Below the pieces are notes generated by a model. The model did not search any database and was not told the DNA's origin. It saw nothing but the letters and a program-made list of their open reading frames with translations. Below are positions 1 through 7,982 of a stretch of DNA of 64,000 bases, piece after piece. Location: NCBI GenBank assembly GCA_964540695.1, contig CAZINS010000001.1, forward strand, positions 124,001 to 188,000, in the 5' to 3' direction. The position numbers were made by a program, and so were the translations under genes. Within the stretch, counting starts at the first letter, position 1. The number at the start of each line of letters is the position of its first letter. Origin of the DNA: DYGA01 sp964540695. GTDB lineage: Bacteria > Patescibacteriota > Patescibacteriia > S139-126.

Positions 1-78
1 TTCTGGAATATGCCAAGGCAAATCATTACCTTGACCAATTACATTGTTTTTAGCTATAGCGGCAATAATTGTAATCAT
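1..78 (-). CDS. folA: dihydrofolate reductase, N-terminal 26 residues (cut by window edge)
   Basis: Reduces dihydrofolate to tetrahydrofolate with NADPH, regenerating the folate oxidised by thymidylate synthase. The visible start reads MITIIAAIAKNNVIG and continues into the conserved NDLPWHIPE segment, which is the classic DHFR N terminus (nucleotide-binding strand, then the L-P-W substrate motif). Its ATG overlaps the thyA stop as ATGA, so the two are translationally coupled in the order thyA-folA. The rest of the gene lies left of the window. Confidence 0.93.
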   Translation of the reverse strand, partial: MITIIAAIAKNNVIGQGNDLPWHIPE

Positions 79-947
79 ACAGCAATATCAAATTTAATAC
101 TGGGGTAGCTTTCATAACCTACAATTTCACTATCAGTATACTGCCAATCAAAAATTGATGTAAAATTATCGGTTCTAATTTGCGGTAATTTATACTTATT
201 GGGGTCACGAGTTAACTGCTCTTTTAAATTATTAATATGATTTTTATAAATATGAGTATCTGCCAAAAATCCAGTCAATACACCTTCTTTAAAACCAGTT
301 TCTTTAGCCAGTAAATGAAGTAAGGTGGCATAACTGGCAATATTAAAAGGCAATCCCAAAGCCACATCTACACTCCGCTGACTCCAAAATAGATTAAGCC
401 GATTATTAATTACCGTTACTTGCCAAGCGTAATGACAATAAGGCGGAATCGCTTTATCAATATCCATCGGATTCCAAGCCACTACTACCATTTGCCGACT
501 ATCAGGTTTGGTTTTCAATGTCTCTACTACTCTTTTCAATTGATCTACGCCCTGACCTGTATAATCGGTTTGATAATCTTTATAATCAGCTCCAAAGTGT
601 CTCCATTCCCAGCCATAAATCGTTCCTAAATCTCTTTCAGTCAACATCTTTTGTTTAGTAATTTCATCATGCGCGTAAGGTACTTTTAAAGGCGTACACC
701 ATTCATCCCAAATATGATTATTTCTGTCTTGAAGCCACTTTTTATCAGTAATCCCTTTAATAAAAAATTCTAGTTCGGAAGCGACTAAACGAAATGGAAC
801 TTTTTTGGTGGTAAGTAATGGGAAACCGTCTTTCATATCATGTTTAAATATAGTCCCAGCTATAGCTAAAGTTCCCGTACCAGTACGATCGGTTTTTTGT
901 TCTCCTTTTTCTAATATATTTTTTACGATATCAAGATAGGCTTGCAT
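75..947 (-). CDS. thyA: thymidylate synthase
   Basis: Methylates dUMP to dTMP using methylene-tetrahydrofolate. At 290 residues it has the expected ThyA length. Visible motifs are YGWEWRHFGADY (about residues 111-122), the catalytic cysteine in PPYCHYAWQ (C171), the QRSVDVALGLPFNIASY block and DTHIYKNH. The catalytic loop reads P-P-Y-C-H where P-C-H is usual, so one residue may be inserted before the nucleophile. It closes a leftward dUMP/dTMP cluster (dCMP deaminase, dut, thyA, folA) and overlaps folA by 4 nt. A heptad repeat array occupies the gap to dut. Confidence 0.97.
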   Translation of the reverse strand: MQAYLDIVKNILEKGEQKTDRTGTGTLAIAGTIFKHDMKDGFPLLTTKKVPFRLVASELEFFIKGITDKKWLQDRNNHIWDEWCTPLKVPYAHDEITKQKMLTERDLGTIYGWEWRHFGADYKDYQTDYTGQGVDQLKRVVETLKTKPDSRQMVVVAWNPMDIDKAIPPYCHYAWQVTVINNRLNLFWSQRSVDVALGLPFNIASYATLLHLLAKETGFKEGVLTGFLADTHIYKNHINNLKEQLTRDPNKYKLPQIRTDNFTSIFDWQYTDSEIVGYESYPSIKFDIAV

Positions 948-954
948 TGATTAT

Positions 955-989
955 AGAATTACGAATTAAGAATAAAGAATTAAGAATAA
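955..989. repeat. intergenic heptad repeat array (AGAATTA type, 5 units)
   Basis: Five consecutive 7-nt units read AGAATTA, CGAATTA, AGAATAA, AGAATTA, AGAATAA in the short gap between dut and thyA. The same heptad family occurs upstream of rplT and near 13.96 kb, and inside ileS and uvrD. Confidence 0.85.
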
Positions 990-994
990 TTAAA

Positions 995-1426
995 TTAATC
1001 AGTACTTCCAAAGCCACCACGACTAGATGACTTTATATCTTCAGTCATCTCTTCCCATTCAGCTTGGGCAATTTTTATAAACATTGCTTGACCTAATCTT
1101 TCACCTTTTTTTAAATATATTTTCTCTCCAGTGATATTATAAACCAGTAAACCAATTTCATCATCCGGACCATGATAATCTTGATCAATTACTCCAAAAC
1201 CATGTGGACAAATTAAACTATATTTTTTTATTAAAGATGACCTGGGAACTACTGACAACATATAACCATTAGGTATTTCAACAATTATATTCATGGGCAA
1301 AAGATAGTAGTTTTGCGGTTCTACTATACTATCTTCTCTTAATACTAAATCAAAAGCTACCGCGCCTGAAGTTTGATATTGCGGTAGTGGCAACGTTTTA
1401 TCTACTAATTTAATTTTAACGCGCAT
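995..1426 (-). CDS. dut: dUTP diphosphatase (dUTPase)
   Basis: Hydrolyses dUTP to dUMP and pyrophosphate, keeping uracil out of DNA and feeding ThyA. The 143-residue length fits a trimeric dUTPase. The conserved motifs are visible: GAVAFDL (motif 1), PRSSL (motif 2), GVIDQDYHGPDDEIGL (motif 3), KGERLGQAMF (motif 4) and the C-terminal SRGGFGSTD (motif 5) that closes over the nucleotide. It sits between the MgtC-like gene (1 nt away) and thyA, in one leftward cluster. Confidence 0.95.
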   Translation of the reverse strand: MRVKIKLVDKTLPLPQYQTSGAVAFDLVLREDSIVEPQNYYLLPMNIIVEIPNGYMLSVVPRSSLIKKYSLICPHGFGVIDQDYHGPDDEIGLLVYNITGEKIYLKKGERLGQAMFIKIAQAEWEEMTEDIKSSSRGGFGSTD

Positions 1427-1427
1427 T

Positions 1428-1835
1428 TTATTTAATTAATTTTTTTTCTACTCCTTCTAACATTAAAATTAGTAAAGTTAAAATCGAACCAACTATTGCT
1501 AAAAAATACATCCCATACCCTACTGCCATACCGACTGCTGCTACTGTCCAAATAGAAGCGGCCGTAGAAAGACCACGCACGCTGTCTGACTGATGAATAA
1601 TGGTTCCAGCACCCAAAAAACCAACGCCGGTAACTATACCGGCAGTCAAACGGGTAGGATCAATTGGACTAATTAACCCTAATTCATAAGAAATAACTGT
1701 AAATATAGTTGAACCCAAAGCTACCAACATGTGAGTGCGTAATCCAGCCGGGGTTTTTGTTTTTTCTCTTTGCCAGCCAACTAAACCAGCTAATAGAATG
1801 GCTAAAAATAATTTTAATAAAATACTATAATCCAT
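1428..1835 (-). CDS. MgtC/SapB family membrane protein
   Basis: Small 135-residue membrane protein of the MgtC/SapB family; in other bacteria family members are linked to growth at low magnesium or to F-ATPase regulation. It shows the family signature: ILLAGLVGWQREK in the first helix, AGLRTHMLVALGS, GVGFLGAGTII and GLSTAASIWTVAAVG, with about four transmembrane helices. It has only the membrane domain and lacks the longer C-terminal cytosolic domain of Salmonella MgtC. It lies between the kinase gene and dut with 1-nt gaps, so it is co-transcribed. Its role in this cluster is unknown. Confidence 0.9.
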   Translation of the reverse strand: MDYSILLKLFLAILLAGLVGWQREKTKTPAGLRTHMLVALGSTIFTVISYELGLISPIDPTRLTAGIVTGVGFLGAGTIIHQSDSVRGLSTAASIWTVAAVGMAVGYGMYFLAIVGSILTLLILMLEGVEKKLIK

Positions 1836-1836
1836 A

Positions 1837-2439
1837 TTATTTATTTAGTGAATTTAAAAATTCATTTATTTGACTGAAGACTTTATTTAAATCACCATCA
1901 TTGATAATAGTATAATCAGCCATTACAATTGGTCCGCCTTTCTCAATATTTTCAATTTCTGCATAATCCCTAGCTTTGGCTTGTTCTGGTGTCAACATTC
2001 TAAATCTTGCATCTTTATCTTTGGTTTGATTATGTTCTCGAGCAGATAAACGCTGGTATCTTAATTTAGGTGGGGCGAAAACTGCCAAAACAAATAAACT
2101 TTTACCATATTTATCTTTTAAAACTTTATACTCTGACCAGGAATACAATCCGTCTACTACCACCGATTTACCACTAGCCAATAGATCGTCAATTTTTGGT
2201 AAATTGACAGTTGCGTAAGCACCCATACCATGCTCTTGCCTTAATCCTTCGCGTATCATTTTTTCATTTACTTCATTAATCTCTAAACCTTTAGCTTTAA
2301 TTAAATCCAGGGTAATCTGGCCAAAACGTAAATAAACATAATCTTGCTGTACTAAATAATCAGCCACAATACTTTTACCCGCCCCACACATACCGACAAT
2401 GGCTATAATTTTATTGAAATTTGATTGCATCGTCTTCAT
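1837..2439 (-). CDS. P-loop nucleoside/nucleotide kinase-like protein (UPF0200 / dephospho-CoA kinase-like)
   Basis: A 200-residue P-loop kinase. Seen: Walker A GMCGAGKS near residue 17, VVVDGLYSW in the Walker B region, then APPKLRYQRL, RDYAEIENIEKGG and MADYTIINDG. This order is typical of the UPF0200/dephospho-CoA-kinase-like group of the AAA/NMP-kinase superfamily. The substrate cannot be read from the sequence. Its position inside a dCMP deaminase-dut-thyA-folA cluster makes a nucleotide substrate plausible (inference). The start overlaps the upstream membrane-protein gene by 29 nt; an internal ATG at 2430 is an alternative. Confidence 0.75.
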   Translation of the reverse strand: MKTMQSNFNKIIAIVGMCGAGKSIVADYLVQQDYVYLRFGQITLDLIKAKGLEINEVNEKMIREGLRQEHGMGAYATVNLPKIDDLLASGKSVVVDGLYSWSEYKVLKDKYGKSLFVLAVFAPPKLRYQRLSAREHNQTKDKDARFRMLTPEQAKARDYAEIENIEKGGPIVMADYTIINDGDLNKVFSQINEFLNSLNK

Positions 2440-2779
2440 TTTTATAAATTGTTTGTTCTTTTTCTTTACTTGGTGTCCAGGTCCAAGTTAAATACAACCC
2501 TACCACAAAACCAAAAATTAAAATAGAAATAAAATAAGCGAAAAAAGAAGATTCCCAATGAGACATGCCTTGAGTCAAACAAATACGGGAAAAATCACAA
2601 ATTATTCCAACAACTAAGCTACCTAGACTGAATAAAGTGATAATTACTTCTGATAAATAAGGTATGACCAAATTTTTGGTATCCAAATAATTTTGCAATA
2701 AAAATAAGGGCAAGAAAATTAAGCCACTCCAGATAACACCTTTAGCATAAAACTGCCAAAATTTTGGGGAAAATAACAT
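2411..2779 (-). CDS. small membrane protein of unknown function
   Basis: A 122-residue protein with three hydrophobic segments (about residues 12-30, 42-62 and 80-102) and a polar, charged tail. I do not recognise a family. It starts 1 nt after the dCMP deaminase stop and overlaps the kinase gene, so it belongs to the same leftward transcript. Confidence 0.65.
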   Translation of the reverse strand: MLFSPKFWQFYAKGVIWSGLIFLPLFLLQNYLDTKNLVIPYLSEVIITLFSLGSLVVGIICDFSRICLTQGMSHWESSFFAYFISILIFGFVVGLYLTWTWTPSKEKEQTIYKNEDDAIKFQ

Positions 2780-3286
2780 TTATTTTATATTATCAGGATA
2801 AAATTCTTTAAAATTTTCTAAAATTTCATACAAATTTTTCATAGCCAGTTGCTGACAATCGATTTGTTTTAACTCAAAAATTTTTTTAGCCGCTTTAAAA
2901 GTATCAAGATCTGGATATTTATCAAGTAGATAAAAAACCTTCCTGATACCTTTTTGTGCAATCAACTTAGCACACTCATTGCAACTACTTAGAGTAATAT
3001 AAATACGACAACCTGATAAATCAGATTTAGTGGCATTTAAAATTGCGTTAGCTTCAGCATGAACCACATAAGGATATTTTGTATCCATAAATTCCCCTTC
3101 TCTAGACCAAGAAAGTTTATTTTCATCAATACCGGCAACAAAACCATTATAGCCAGTCCCCACAATATGATTATTTTCATCCACAATTACCGCCCCAACT
3201 TTGGAGGAAGGATCTTTACTACGAAATGAGGTAAATATAGCCAATCCCATAAAATACTCGTCCCAAGTAAGATTTTGTTTATTCAT
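2780..3286 (-). CDS. deoxycytidylate (dCMP) deaminase
   Basis: Zinc enzyme deaminating dCMP to dUMP, the substrate of ThyA. The cytidine-deaminase-fold motifs are clear: HAEANAI (zinc His and catalytic Glu, about residues 76-78) and SSCNEC (the two zinc cysteines, C102 and C105; serine where proline is common). The N terminus TWDEYFMGLAIFTSFRSKDPSSKVGAV is typical of the family. An upstream GTG would add four residues; the ATG at 3286 is preferred because conserved sequence begins right after it. It heads the dTMP-synthesis cluster. Confidence 0.93.
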   Translation of the reverse strand: MNKQNLTWDEYFMGLAIFTSFRSKDPSSKVGAVIVDENNHIVGTGYNGFVAGIDENKLSWSREGEFMDTKYPYVVHAEANAILNATKSDLSGCRIYITLSSCNECAKLIAQKGIRKVFYLLDKYPDLDTFKAAKKIFELKQIDCQQLAMKNLYEILENFKEFYPDNIK

Positions 3287-3354
3287 AATTTTATACACAA
3301 TATTTTCTTAATTCTAACTGTAAATCAACTTTGAAGCAAATTAAAAGAGAGGTG

Positions 3355-3744
3355 TTAACCTCTCCCAAAAATTCTTTCAAGATTTTCTAATACTTCATCC
3401 CTGTCGGTGTTAAAATCACCAGTTCTTGCCGGAAAAAATATTTCCAATTCTTCCACTTTAGGAAAATCGATATGTTCATTGTTTGACAAATCAATAAAAT
3501 GTATATTTTTTTCTTTAAATTTCATCACTTTTCTTTTACTGGAATGACCATTAATTTTTTTCAAAAAACTTTTTTCTGAAAATACTTGCATTTCTTTATT
3601 GGTAAAATCTGCCTGTATAATTAAATTGGTATGATGGTACTTTTTATTACCTGGGATAATTACATGTAAATGATGAAATCTTTTACTAAAACAATGTGGT
3701 GAAAAATATGCCACAATTATCATCTTACGATGTGTGTCTGACAT
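3355..3744 (-). CDS. hypothetical protein (orphan)
   Basis: A 129-residue soluble protein, basic and histidine-rich at the start (SPHCFSKRFHHLHV), with no recognised domain and no membrane segment. A consensus Shine-Dalgarno AGGAGG lies just upstream of the ATG, one of the best in the window, so translation is well supported. It follows the L1 gene hairpin and precedes the dTMP cluster, all leftward. Confidence 0.6.
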   Translation of the reverse strand: MSDTHRKMIIVAYFSPHCFSKRFHHLHVIIPGNKKYHHTNLIIQADFTNKEMQVFSEKSFLKKINGHSSKRKVMKFKEKNIHFIDLSNNEHIDFPKVEELEIFFPARTGDFNTDRDEVLENLERIFGRG

Positions 3745-3792
3745 TACAAACCTCCTAATAATTTAATGAACTAATAATTAATTGTATATTTA

Positions 3793-3810
3793 ATCCCGCC
3801 CTAGCGGGAT
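3793..3810 (-). terminator. hairpin after rplA
   Basis: Perfect 7-bp stem ATCCCGC / GCGGGAT with a 4-nt loop, directly downstream of rplA. The following leftward sequence is AT-rich but has no clean T-run, so it is a weak terminator or an mRNA 3' end hairpin. Confidence 0.5.
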
Positions 3811-3826
3811 CGATATCTACCATCAA

Positions 3827-4507
3827 TTATAATTTTACTTTAATACCTGGACCCATGCTGGTAGCTAAAGTAATAGATTTGATATAACTTCCTTTAATAT
3901 CTTCGGGTTTTACTCTTTTTATTTCATCCATTACAGCGGAAAAATTAGCTTTTAATTTTTCTACTCCCAATCCAACTTTACCTAAAGACAAATGAATATT
4001 GCCGTTTTTATCATTTTTAAAAGAAATCTTACCCTTATTTAATTCGTTCATGGTCTTAACTATGTCGTTAGTAACGGTTTCAGACTTTGGATTAGGCATT
4101 AAACCTTTTGGTCCTAATATTTTTGCTATTTTTGCCAATTCTTTCATCATCTCAGGAGTAGCGATAGCTAAATCAAAATTCACTTTACCACTTTTTCTTA
4201 TTTCTTCTATCAAATCTACACTTCCTACAATTTCAGCACCCAATTTTTTAGCATCGGTGGCGGCTTTACCTTCGGCAAAAACTGCAATATTTTTTTTCTT
4301 ACCACTACCATGAGGTGGTACAACTGTACCTCTAATTTGCTGTTCCCCTTTTTTAGGATCAATATTTAAATTTAAATGCAATTCCACAGAAGATTCAAAT
4401 TTAGTAATAGCTGTTTTTATTACTAAATCAAGAGCTTCATCTATTGGATAATTTTTTCCTTTTTCTACTAGCTGCGCAGCAGCTAAATATTTTTTTCCTG
4501 ATTTCAT
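3827..4507 (-). CDS. rplA: 50S ribosomal protein L1
   Basis: Binds 23S rRNA at the mobile L1 stalk and, in many bacteria, represses its own operon. The 226-residue length is normal. Recognisable segments: VVPPHGSGKKKNIAVFAEG, the LGPKGLMPNPKS signature (about residues 132-143) and the TSMGPGIKVKL C terminus. It follows rplK, in the usual secE-nusG-rplK-rplA order. rplJ/rplL do not follow. A structure resembling the 23S L1 site ends 9 nt before this ATG, consistent with L1 autoregulation at this start. Confidence 0.98.
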   Translation of the reverse strand: MKSGKKYLAAAQLVEKGKNYPIDEALDLVIKTAITKFESSVELHLNLNIDPKKGEQQIRGTVVPPHGSGKKKNIAVFAEGKAATDAKKLGAEIVGSVDLIEEIRKSGKVNFDLAIATPEMMKELAKIAKILGPKGLMPNPKSETVTNDIVKTMNELNKGKISFKNDKNGNIHLSLGKVGLGVEKLKANFSAVMDEIKRVKPEDIKGSYIKSITLATSMGPGIKVKL

Positions 4508-4516
4508 AATTTTTAT

Positions 4517-4545
4517 GTGGTAATAACGGCTATAATGCCTCCCAC
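4517..4545 (-). promoter_or_regulatory. candidate L1-binding site (23S rRNA mimic) in front of rplA
   Basis: In the rplK-rplA gap the mRNA reads GTGGGAGGC, a 6-nt loop, GCCG, TTATTA, CCAC. It can fold as GTGG/CCAC closing an asymmetric internal loop and GGC/GCC. From memory of E. coli 23S rRNA, the L1 stalk carries GGTGGGAGGC on one strand and GCCG...TACCACC on the other, so this copies the L1 target. No conventional ribosome-binding site lies between it and the ATG. Confidence 0.65.
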
Positions 4546-4555
4546 TAATTAATAA

Positions 4556-4981
4556 TTAATCTTTTATTACGATACCCATTTGACGTGCGGTACCACTAAT
4601 AATACGTTTTGCCCCTTCTAAATCTTTGGCATTTAGATCAGGCATTTTTATTTTGGCTATCTCTTCAAGTTGAGCGTTATTGATAGTACCAATCTTATCT
4701 TTCAATGGTCTACCTGAACCTTTTTGAATACCTGCTGCCTTTTTTATAAGTTCAGCTGCTGGTGGAGTTTTGACAACAAAAACAAAACTGCGATCTTCAT
4801 AAACTGTAATCACTACAGGTAAAATGCTACCCATTTTATCTTTAGTAGCTTCATTGTATCTGGTACAAAAATCCTGAATAGCCACACCGTGTTGCCCAAG
4901 TGCCGGCCCAACCGGTGGTGCTGGATTTGCTTGACCAGCTTGAATTTGTAATTTAATAATTGCTTTTACTGGTTTTGCCAT
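4556..4981 (-). CDS. rplK: 50S ribosomal protein L11
   Basis: Component of the GTPase-associated centre of the large subunit. The 141 residues match the family length, with the conserved N terminus IKLQIQAGQANPAPPVGPALGQ and the C-terminal rRNA-binding domain ending GTARQMGIVIKD. It lies between nusG and rplA, in the conserved order. Upstream AAAGAGA may be a weak ribosome-binding site. Confidence 0.98.
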   Translation of the reverse strand: MAKPVKAIIKLQIQAGQANPAPPVGPALGQHGVAIQDFCTRYNEATKDKMGSILPVVITVYEDRSFVFVVKTPPAAELIKKAAGIQKGSGRPLKDKIGTINNAQLEEIAKIKMPDLNAKDLEGAKRIISGTARQMGIVIKD

Positions 4982-5053
4982 ATATAATCTCTTTTAAAGA
5001 CAAATAAGAAGCTTTCCTTTGATGGAAATATTTATCTTTATTTAATTAATAAT

Positions 5054-5599
5054 TTATATTTTCTTAATTTGTAAGAAATCTAGTTCTACAGGTGTCTCGC
5101 GACCAAAAATAGAAACTAATACCTTGACTTTGCCTCTAGCTTCATCAATTTCAGCGATTTTACCTTCATAATCTTTAAATGGACCATCAACAATTCTAAC
5201 TGGTGTATCAACATTAACATCGATTTTATATTTAGGTTCTTCCACACCCATTCGTTTCTGCAATTCTTGAATCTCTTTTTCTGAAATTGGTGTAGGAACA
5301 TTACCAGCACCAATAAATCCAGTTACATTTGGTGTGTTTCTCACCACATACCAAGAGTCGTCAGTCACAATCATATTAACCATTACATAGCCAGGAAATA
5401 TTTTTTCTCTAACCGTTTTACGTTTTCCGTTTTTAATTTTAATTTTAGTTTCAGTTGGTATCATAATATCAAAAATTTTATCTTCCATATCCATTGATTC
5501 GGTACGCTGTCGTAAATTTCTAGATACATTTTCTTCATAACCAGAATAAGTATGCAAGACATACCAACGTTTACCTTGATTGAGTTGTTGCTTTGCCAT
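5054..5599 (-). CDS. nusG: transcription termination/antitermination factor NusG
   Basis: Binds RNA polymerase and links it to the ribosome or Rho. At 181 residues it has the two standard parts: an NGN domain starting KRWYVLHTYSGYEENV with FPGYVMVNM, and a C-terminal KOW motif around VRIVDGPFKDYEGKI. It follows secE by 10 nt and precedes rplK, the usual bacterial arrangement. Confidence 0.97.
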   Translation of the reverse strand: MAKQQLNQGKRWYVLHTYSGYEENVSRNLRQRTESMDMEDKIFDIMIPTETKIKIKNGKRKTVREKIFPGYVMVNMIVTDDSWYVVRNTPNVTGFIGAGNVPTPISEKEIQELQKRMGVEEPKYKIDVNVDTPVRIVDGPFKDYEGKIAEIDEARGKVKVLVSIFGRETPVELDFLQIKKI

Positions 5600-5609
5600 A
5601 AAACTAAAC

Positions 5610-5798
5610 TTAAATACTAAGAATTTTTTCTAAACCGTAATTCAAGAACAAATCAACTGCCCCTAAAAATACTGCTGTCAGTAAAGAAATAACTATTACC
5701 AGTAGCGAACTACGAACAGTTTCTTTTTTAGTCGGCCAGCTGACTTTTTTCAATTCAGCTTTAGAATCTATAAAATATTGTATTAATTTATTGGCCAT
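5610..5798 (-). CDS. secE: preprotein translocase subunit SecE
   Basis: Short 62-residue SecE with an amphipathic N-terminal part containing ELKKVSWPTKKE, the family signature, followed by a single transmembrane helix (about residues 31-52). It clamps SecY in the inner-membrane translocon. Size and position next to nusG leave little doubt. Confidence 0.95.
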   Translation of the reverse strand: MANKLIQYFIDSKAELKKVSWPTKKETVRSSLLVIVISLLTAVFLGAVDLFLNYGLEKILSI

Positions 5799-5835
5799 AT
5801 ATAGGCTAATATTAAATAAAAAAATAAGCTTTTTT

Positions 5836-5861
5836 AAAAGCCCTTGAGTTAGGGGCTTTTT
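5836..5861 (-). terminator. intrinsic terminator between gyrB and secE
   Basis: Stem AAAAGCCC / GGGCTTTT with a 9-nt loop and T-rich flanks on both strands. It separates the gyrB transcript from the secE-nusG-rplK-rplA transcript. Confidence 0.75.
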
Positions 5862-5943
5862 AAAACTAACTACATTATAGCAGTCTAAATAATATTTGCA
5901 AGACCTTCATTACCCATATTTTAATTCTTTATTCCCAATGCAA

Positions 5944-7968
5944 TTATACATCGAGATTCTTGACTGATTTGGCGTGAGTGGAAATAAATTTTTTACGTGG
6001 CGCTACATCTGAACCCATAAGTATGGCAAAAGTTTCGTCAGCTCGAGCGGCATCTTCAATCGTTACTTGCAATAATAAACGACTGACTGGATCCATAGTT
6101 GTTTCCCATAACTGTTGTGGATTCATTTCACCTAAACCTTTATATCTTTGAATTGATACCCCGGTTGATTTAGTTTTATTATCTTTTTTCGTTTCTTCAG
6201 TTTCATCATCAAGCGACATATCTACTTCATCAGCTTGTTTAATGTTTAAATTCTTTTTTAAAATTTCATTTTTTTGCTCATCAGTATAAGCATAATAAAC
6301 TTCTTTACCTCTTTGAATCTTATAAAGCGGTGGTTGAGCAATATAAACATGTCCGTGATTTATCAGTTCAATAAAATAACGATAAAACATTGTTAATAAT
6401 AATGTTCTGATATGAGCACCGTCAACATCAGCATCAGTCATGATAATAATTTTATCATAACGTAATTCTTCTAAATTAAATTTTTCACCAATATTTGTTC
6501 CTAAAGCTATTACCAGCGACTTAATTTCATTGTTAGCCAACATTTTATCAATCCGTGCTTTTTCCACATTCAAAATTTTACCCCGCAAGGGTAAAATAGC
6601 TTGAAATCTGCGGTCCCTACCTTGCTTAGCACTTCCTCCAGCGCTATCACCCTCTACAATATAAATCTCAGTATCTTTTGGGTCGCGACTAGAACAGTCA
6701 GCTAACTTACCAGGTAGAGTCAAACCATCAAAAGCACCTTTGCGTAAAACTGAATCTCTGGCAATACGAGCTGCGGTTCTAGCTTTTTGAGCTAGTAAGC
6801 ATTTACTAATCATGCCTTCCGCATCACGTGGATTTTCTTCTAAAAAAGTTTGTAATGATTCAGCCAAGACTGCTTCTACAATTGGTCTTACTTCAGCGTT
6901 TCCCAGCTTAGCTTTGGTTTGACCTTCAAATTGTGGTTCTTTCAATTTAACTGATACCACAGCCGTAATTCCTTCTTTAGTATCATCACTAGTTAAGTTA
7001 TCATCCTTTTCCTTTAAAAAACCCTTGTCTCTGGCATATTTATTCAAAGTTCTAGTCAGAGCAGTTCTGAAACCTTGCAGGTGCATACCACCTTCCACGG
7101 TATAAATATTGTTAGCAAAACTAATAACTGTTTCATTGTACTCATCAACATATTGCAGGGCGATTTCAGTTTGAACACCTTCCTTTTCTTTATCAATATA
7201 AAACACACGATCATGCTTTGGAGTTTTATTACGATTTAAGTGTCTAACATAAGACGCTATACCTCCTTCAAAATAAAAAGTATAAATACTGTGACTATTT
7301 TTTATTCGTTTATCTTCTACTAAAATTAACAATTTCTTTGTTAAATATGCTTGCTGACGCAGATGATCTAAAATATATTTAAGATCAAAATTCAACACTG
7401 TAAATATCTGATCATCAGGTAAAAAAGTAATGGTAGTACCTGTTTCTTTACTACTGCCAACTGGTTTAACATTGGCTTTAGCTTTACCCCTTTCGTATTC
7501 CTGAACCCATATTTTTCCATCACGTCTTACTTCGGCTTTAACATAACTTGATAAGGCATTAACCACCGAAACACCCACACCATGCAAACCACCAGAAACT
7601 TTGTAACCGCCTTCGCCAAATTTACCCCCGGCGTGGAGTTTAGTTAAGACAGTTTCCAAAGCAGAAAGTTTTGTGGTTTTATGTTTTTCCACGGGAATGC
7701 CGCGGCCATTATCTTCAACTGAAACACTACCGTCAGCATTCAAGGTAATTACTACTTTATCACAAAAACCAGCCATAGCTTCATCAACCGCATTATCGAC
7801 AACTTCCCAAATCATATGATGTAAACCTTCTTTGGCAGTATTACCAATGTACATACCGGGACGCTTACGTACTGGCTCTAAACCTTCTAGGACGGTAATT
7901 TGCTCAGCTCCGTATCCAGTAGATTTAGAAATTGTTTTTTTTGCCTTAGTTATTTTTTCTTTTGCCAT
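5944..7968 (-). CDS. gyrB: DNA gyrase subunit B
   Basis: ATPase/TOPRIM subunit of type IIA topoisomerase, 674 residues. Visible: the GHKL ATPase domain (RPGMYIG, EVVDNAVDEAMAG, DNGRGIP, GGLHGVGVSVVNALS), the TOPRIM signature EGDSAGGSAKQGRDR, IIMTDADVDGAHIRTLLL, and the C-terminal QRYKGLGEMNPQQLWETT. An acidic/lysine-rich insertion (about residues 575-600) precedes the last motif. The order of motifs and ILPLRGKILNVEKA favour GyrB over ParE. gyrA is not in the window. It ends 15 nt before the pheT stop side and has its own downstream terminator. Confidence 0.95.
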   Translation of the reverse strand: MAKEKITKAKKTISKSTGYGAEQITVLEGLEPVRKRPGMYIGNTAKEGLHHMIWEVVDNAVDEAMAGFCDKVVITLNADGSVSVEDNGRGIPVEKHKTTKLSALETVLTKLHAGGKFGEGGYKVSGGLHGVGVSVVNALSSYVKAEVRRDGKIWVQEYERGKAKANVKPVGSSKETGTTITFLPDDQIFTVLNFDLKYILDHLRQQAYLTKKLLILVEDKRIKNSHSIYTFYFEGGIASYVRHLNRNKTPKHDRVFYIDKEKEGVQTEIALQYVDEYNETVISFANNIYTVEGGMHLQGFRTALTRTLNKYARDKGFLKEKDDNLTSDDTKEGITAVVSVKLKEPQFEGQTKAKLGNAEVRPIVEAVLAESLQTFLEENPRDAEGMISKCLLAQKARTAARIARDSVLRKGAFDGLTLPGKLADCSSRDPKDTEIYIVEGDSAGGSAKQGRDRRFQAILPLRGKILNVEKARIDKMLANNEIKSLVIALGTNIGEKFNLEELRYDKIIIMTDADVDGAHIRTLLLTMFYRYFIELINHGHVYIAQPPLYKIQRGKEVYYAYTDEQKNEILKKNLNIKQADEVDMSLDDETEETKKDNKTKSTGVSIQRYKGLGEMNPQQLWETTMDPVSRLLLQVTIEDAARADETFAILMGSDVAPRKKFISTHAKSVKNLDV

Positions 7969-7982
7969 AATTTAATAAAAAT

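Noticed and set aside
5116..5313. Second frame inside nusG on the same strand
   Set aside because: A shadow frame with no ribosome-binding site, fully covered by NusG.
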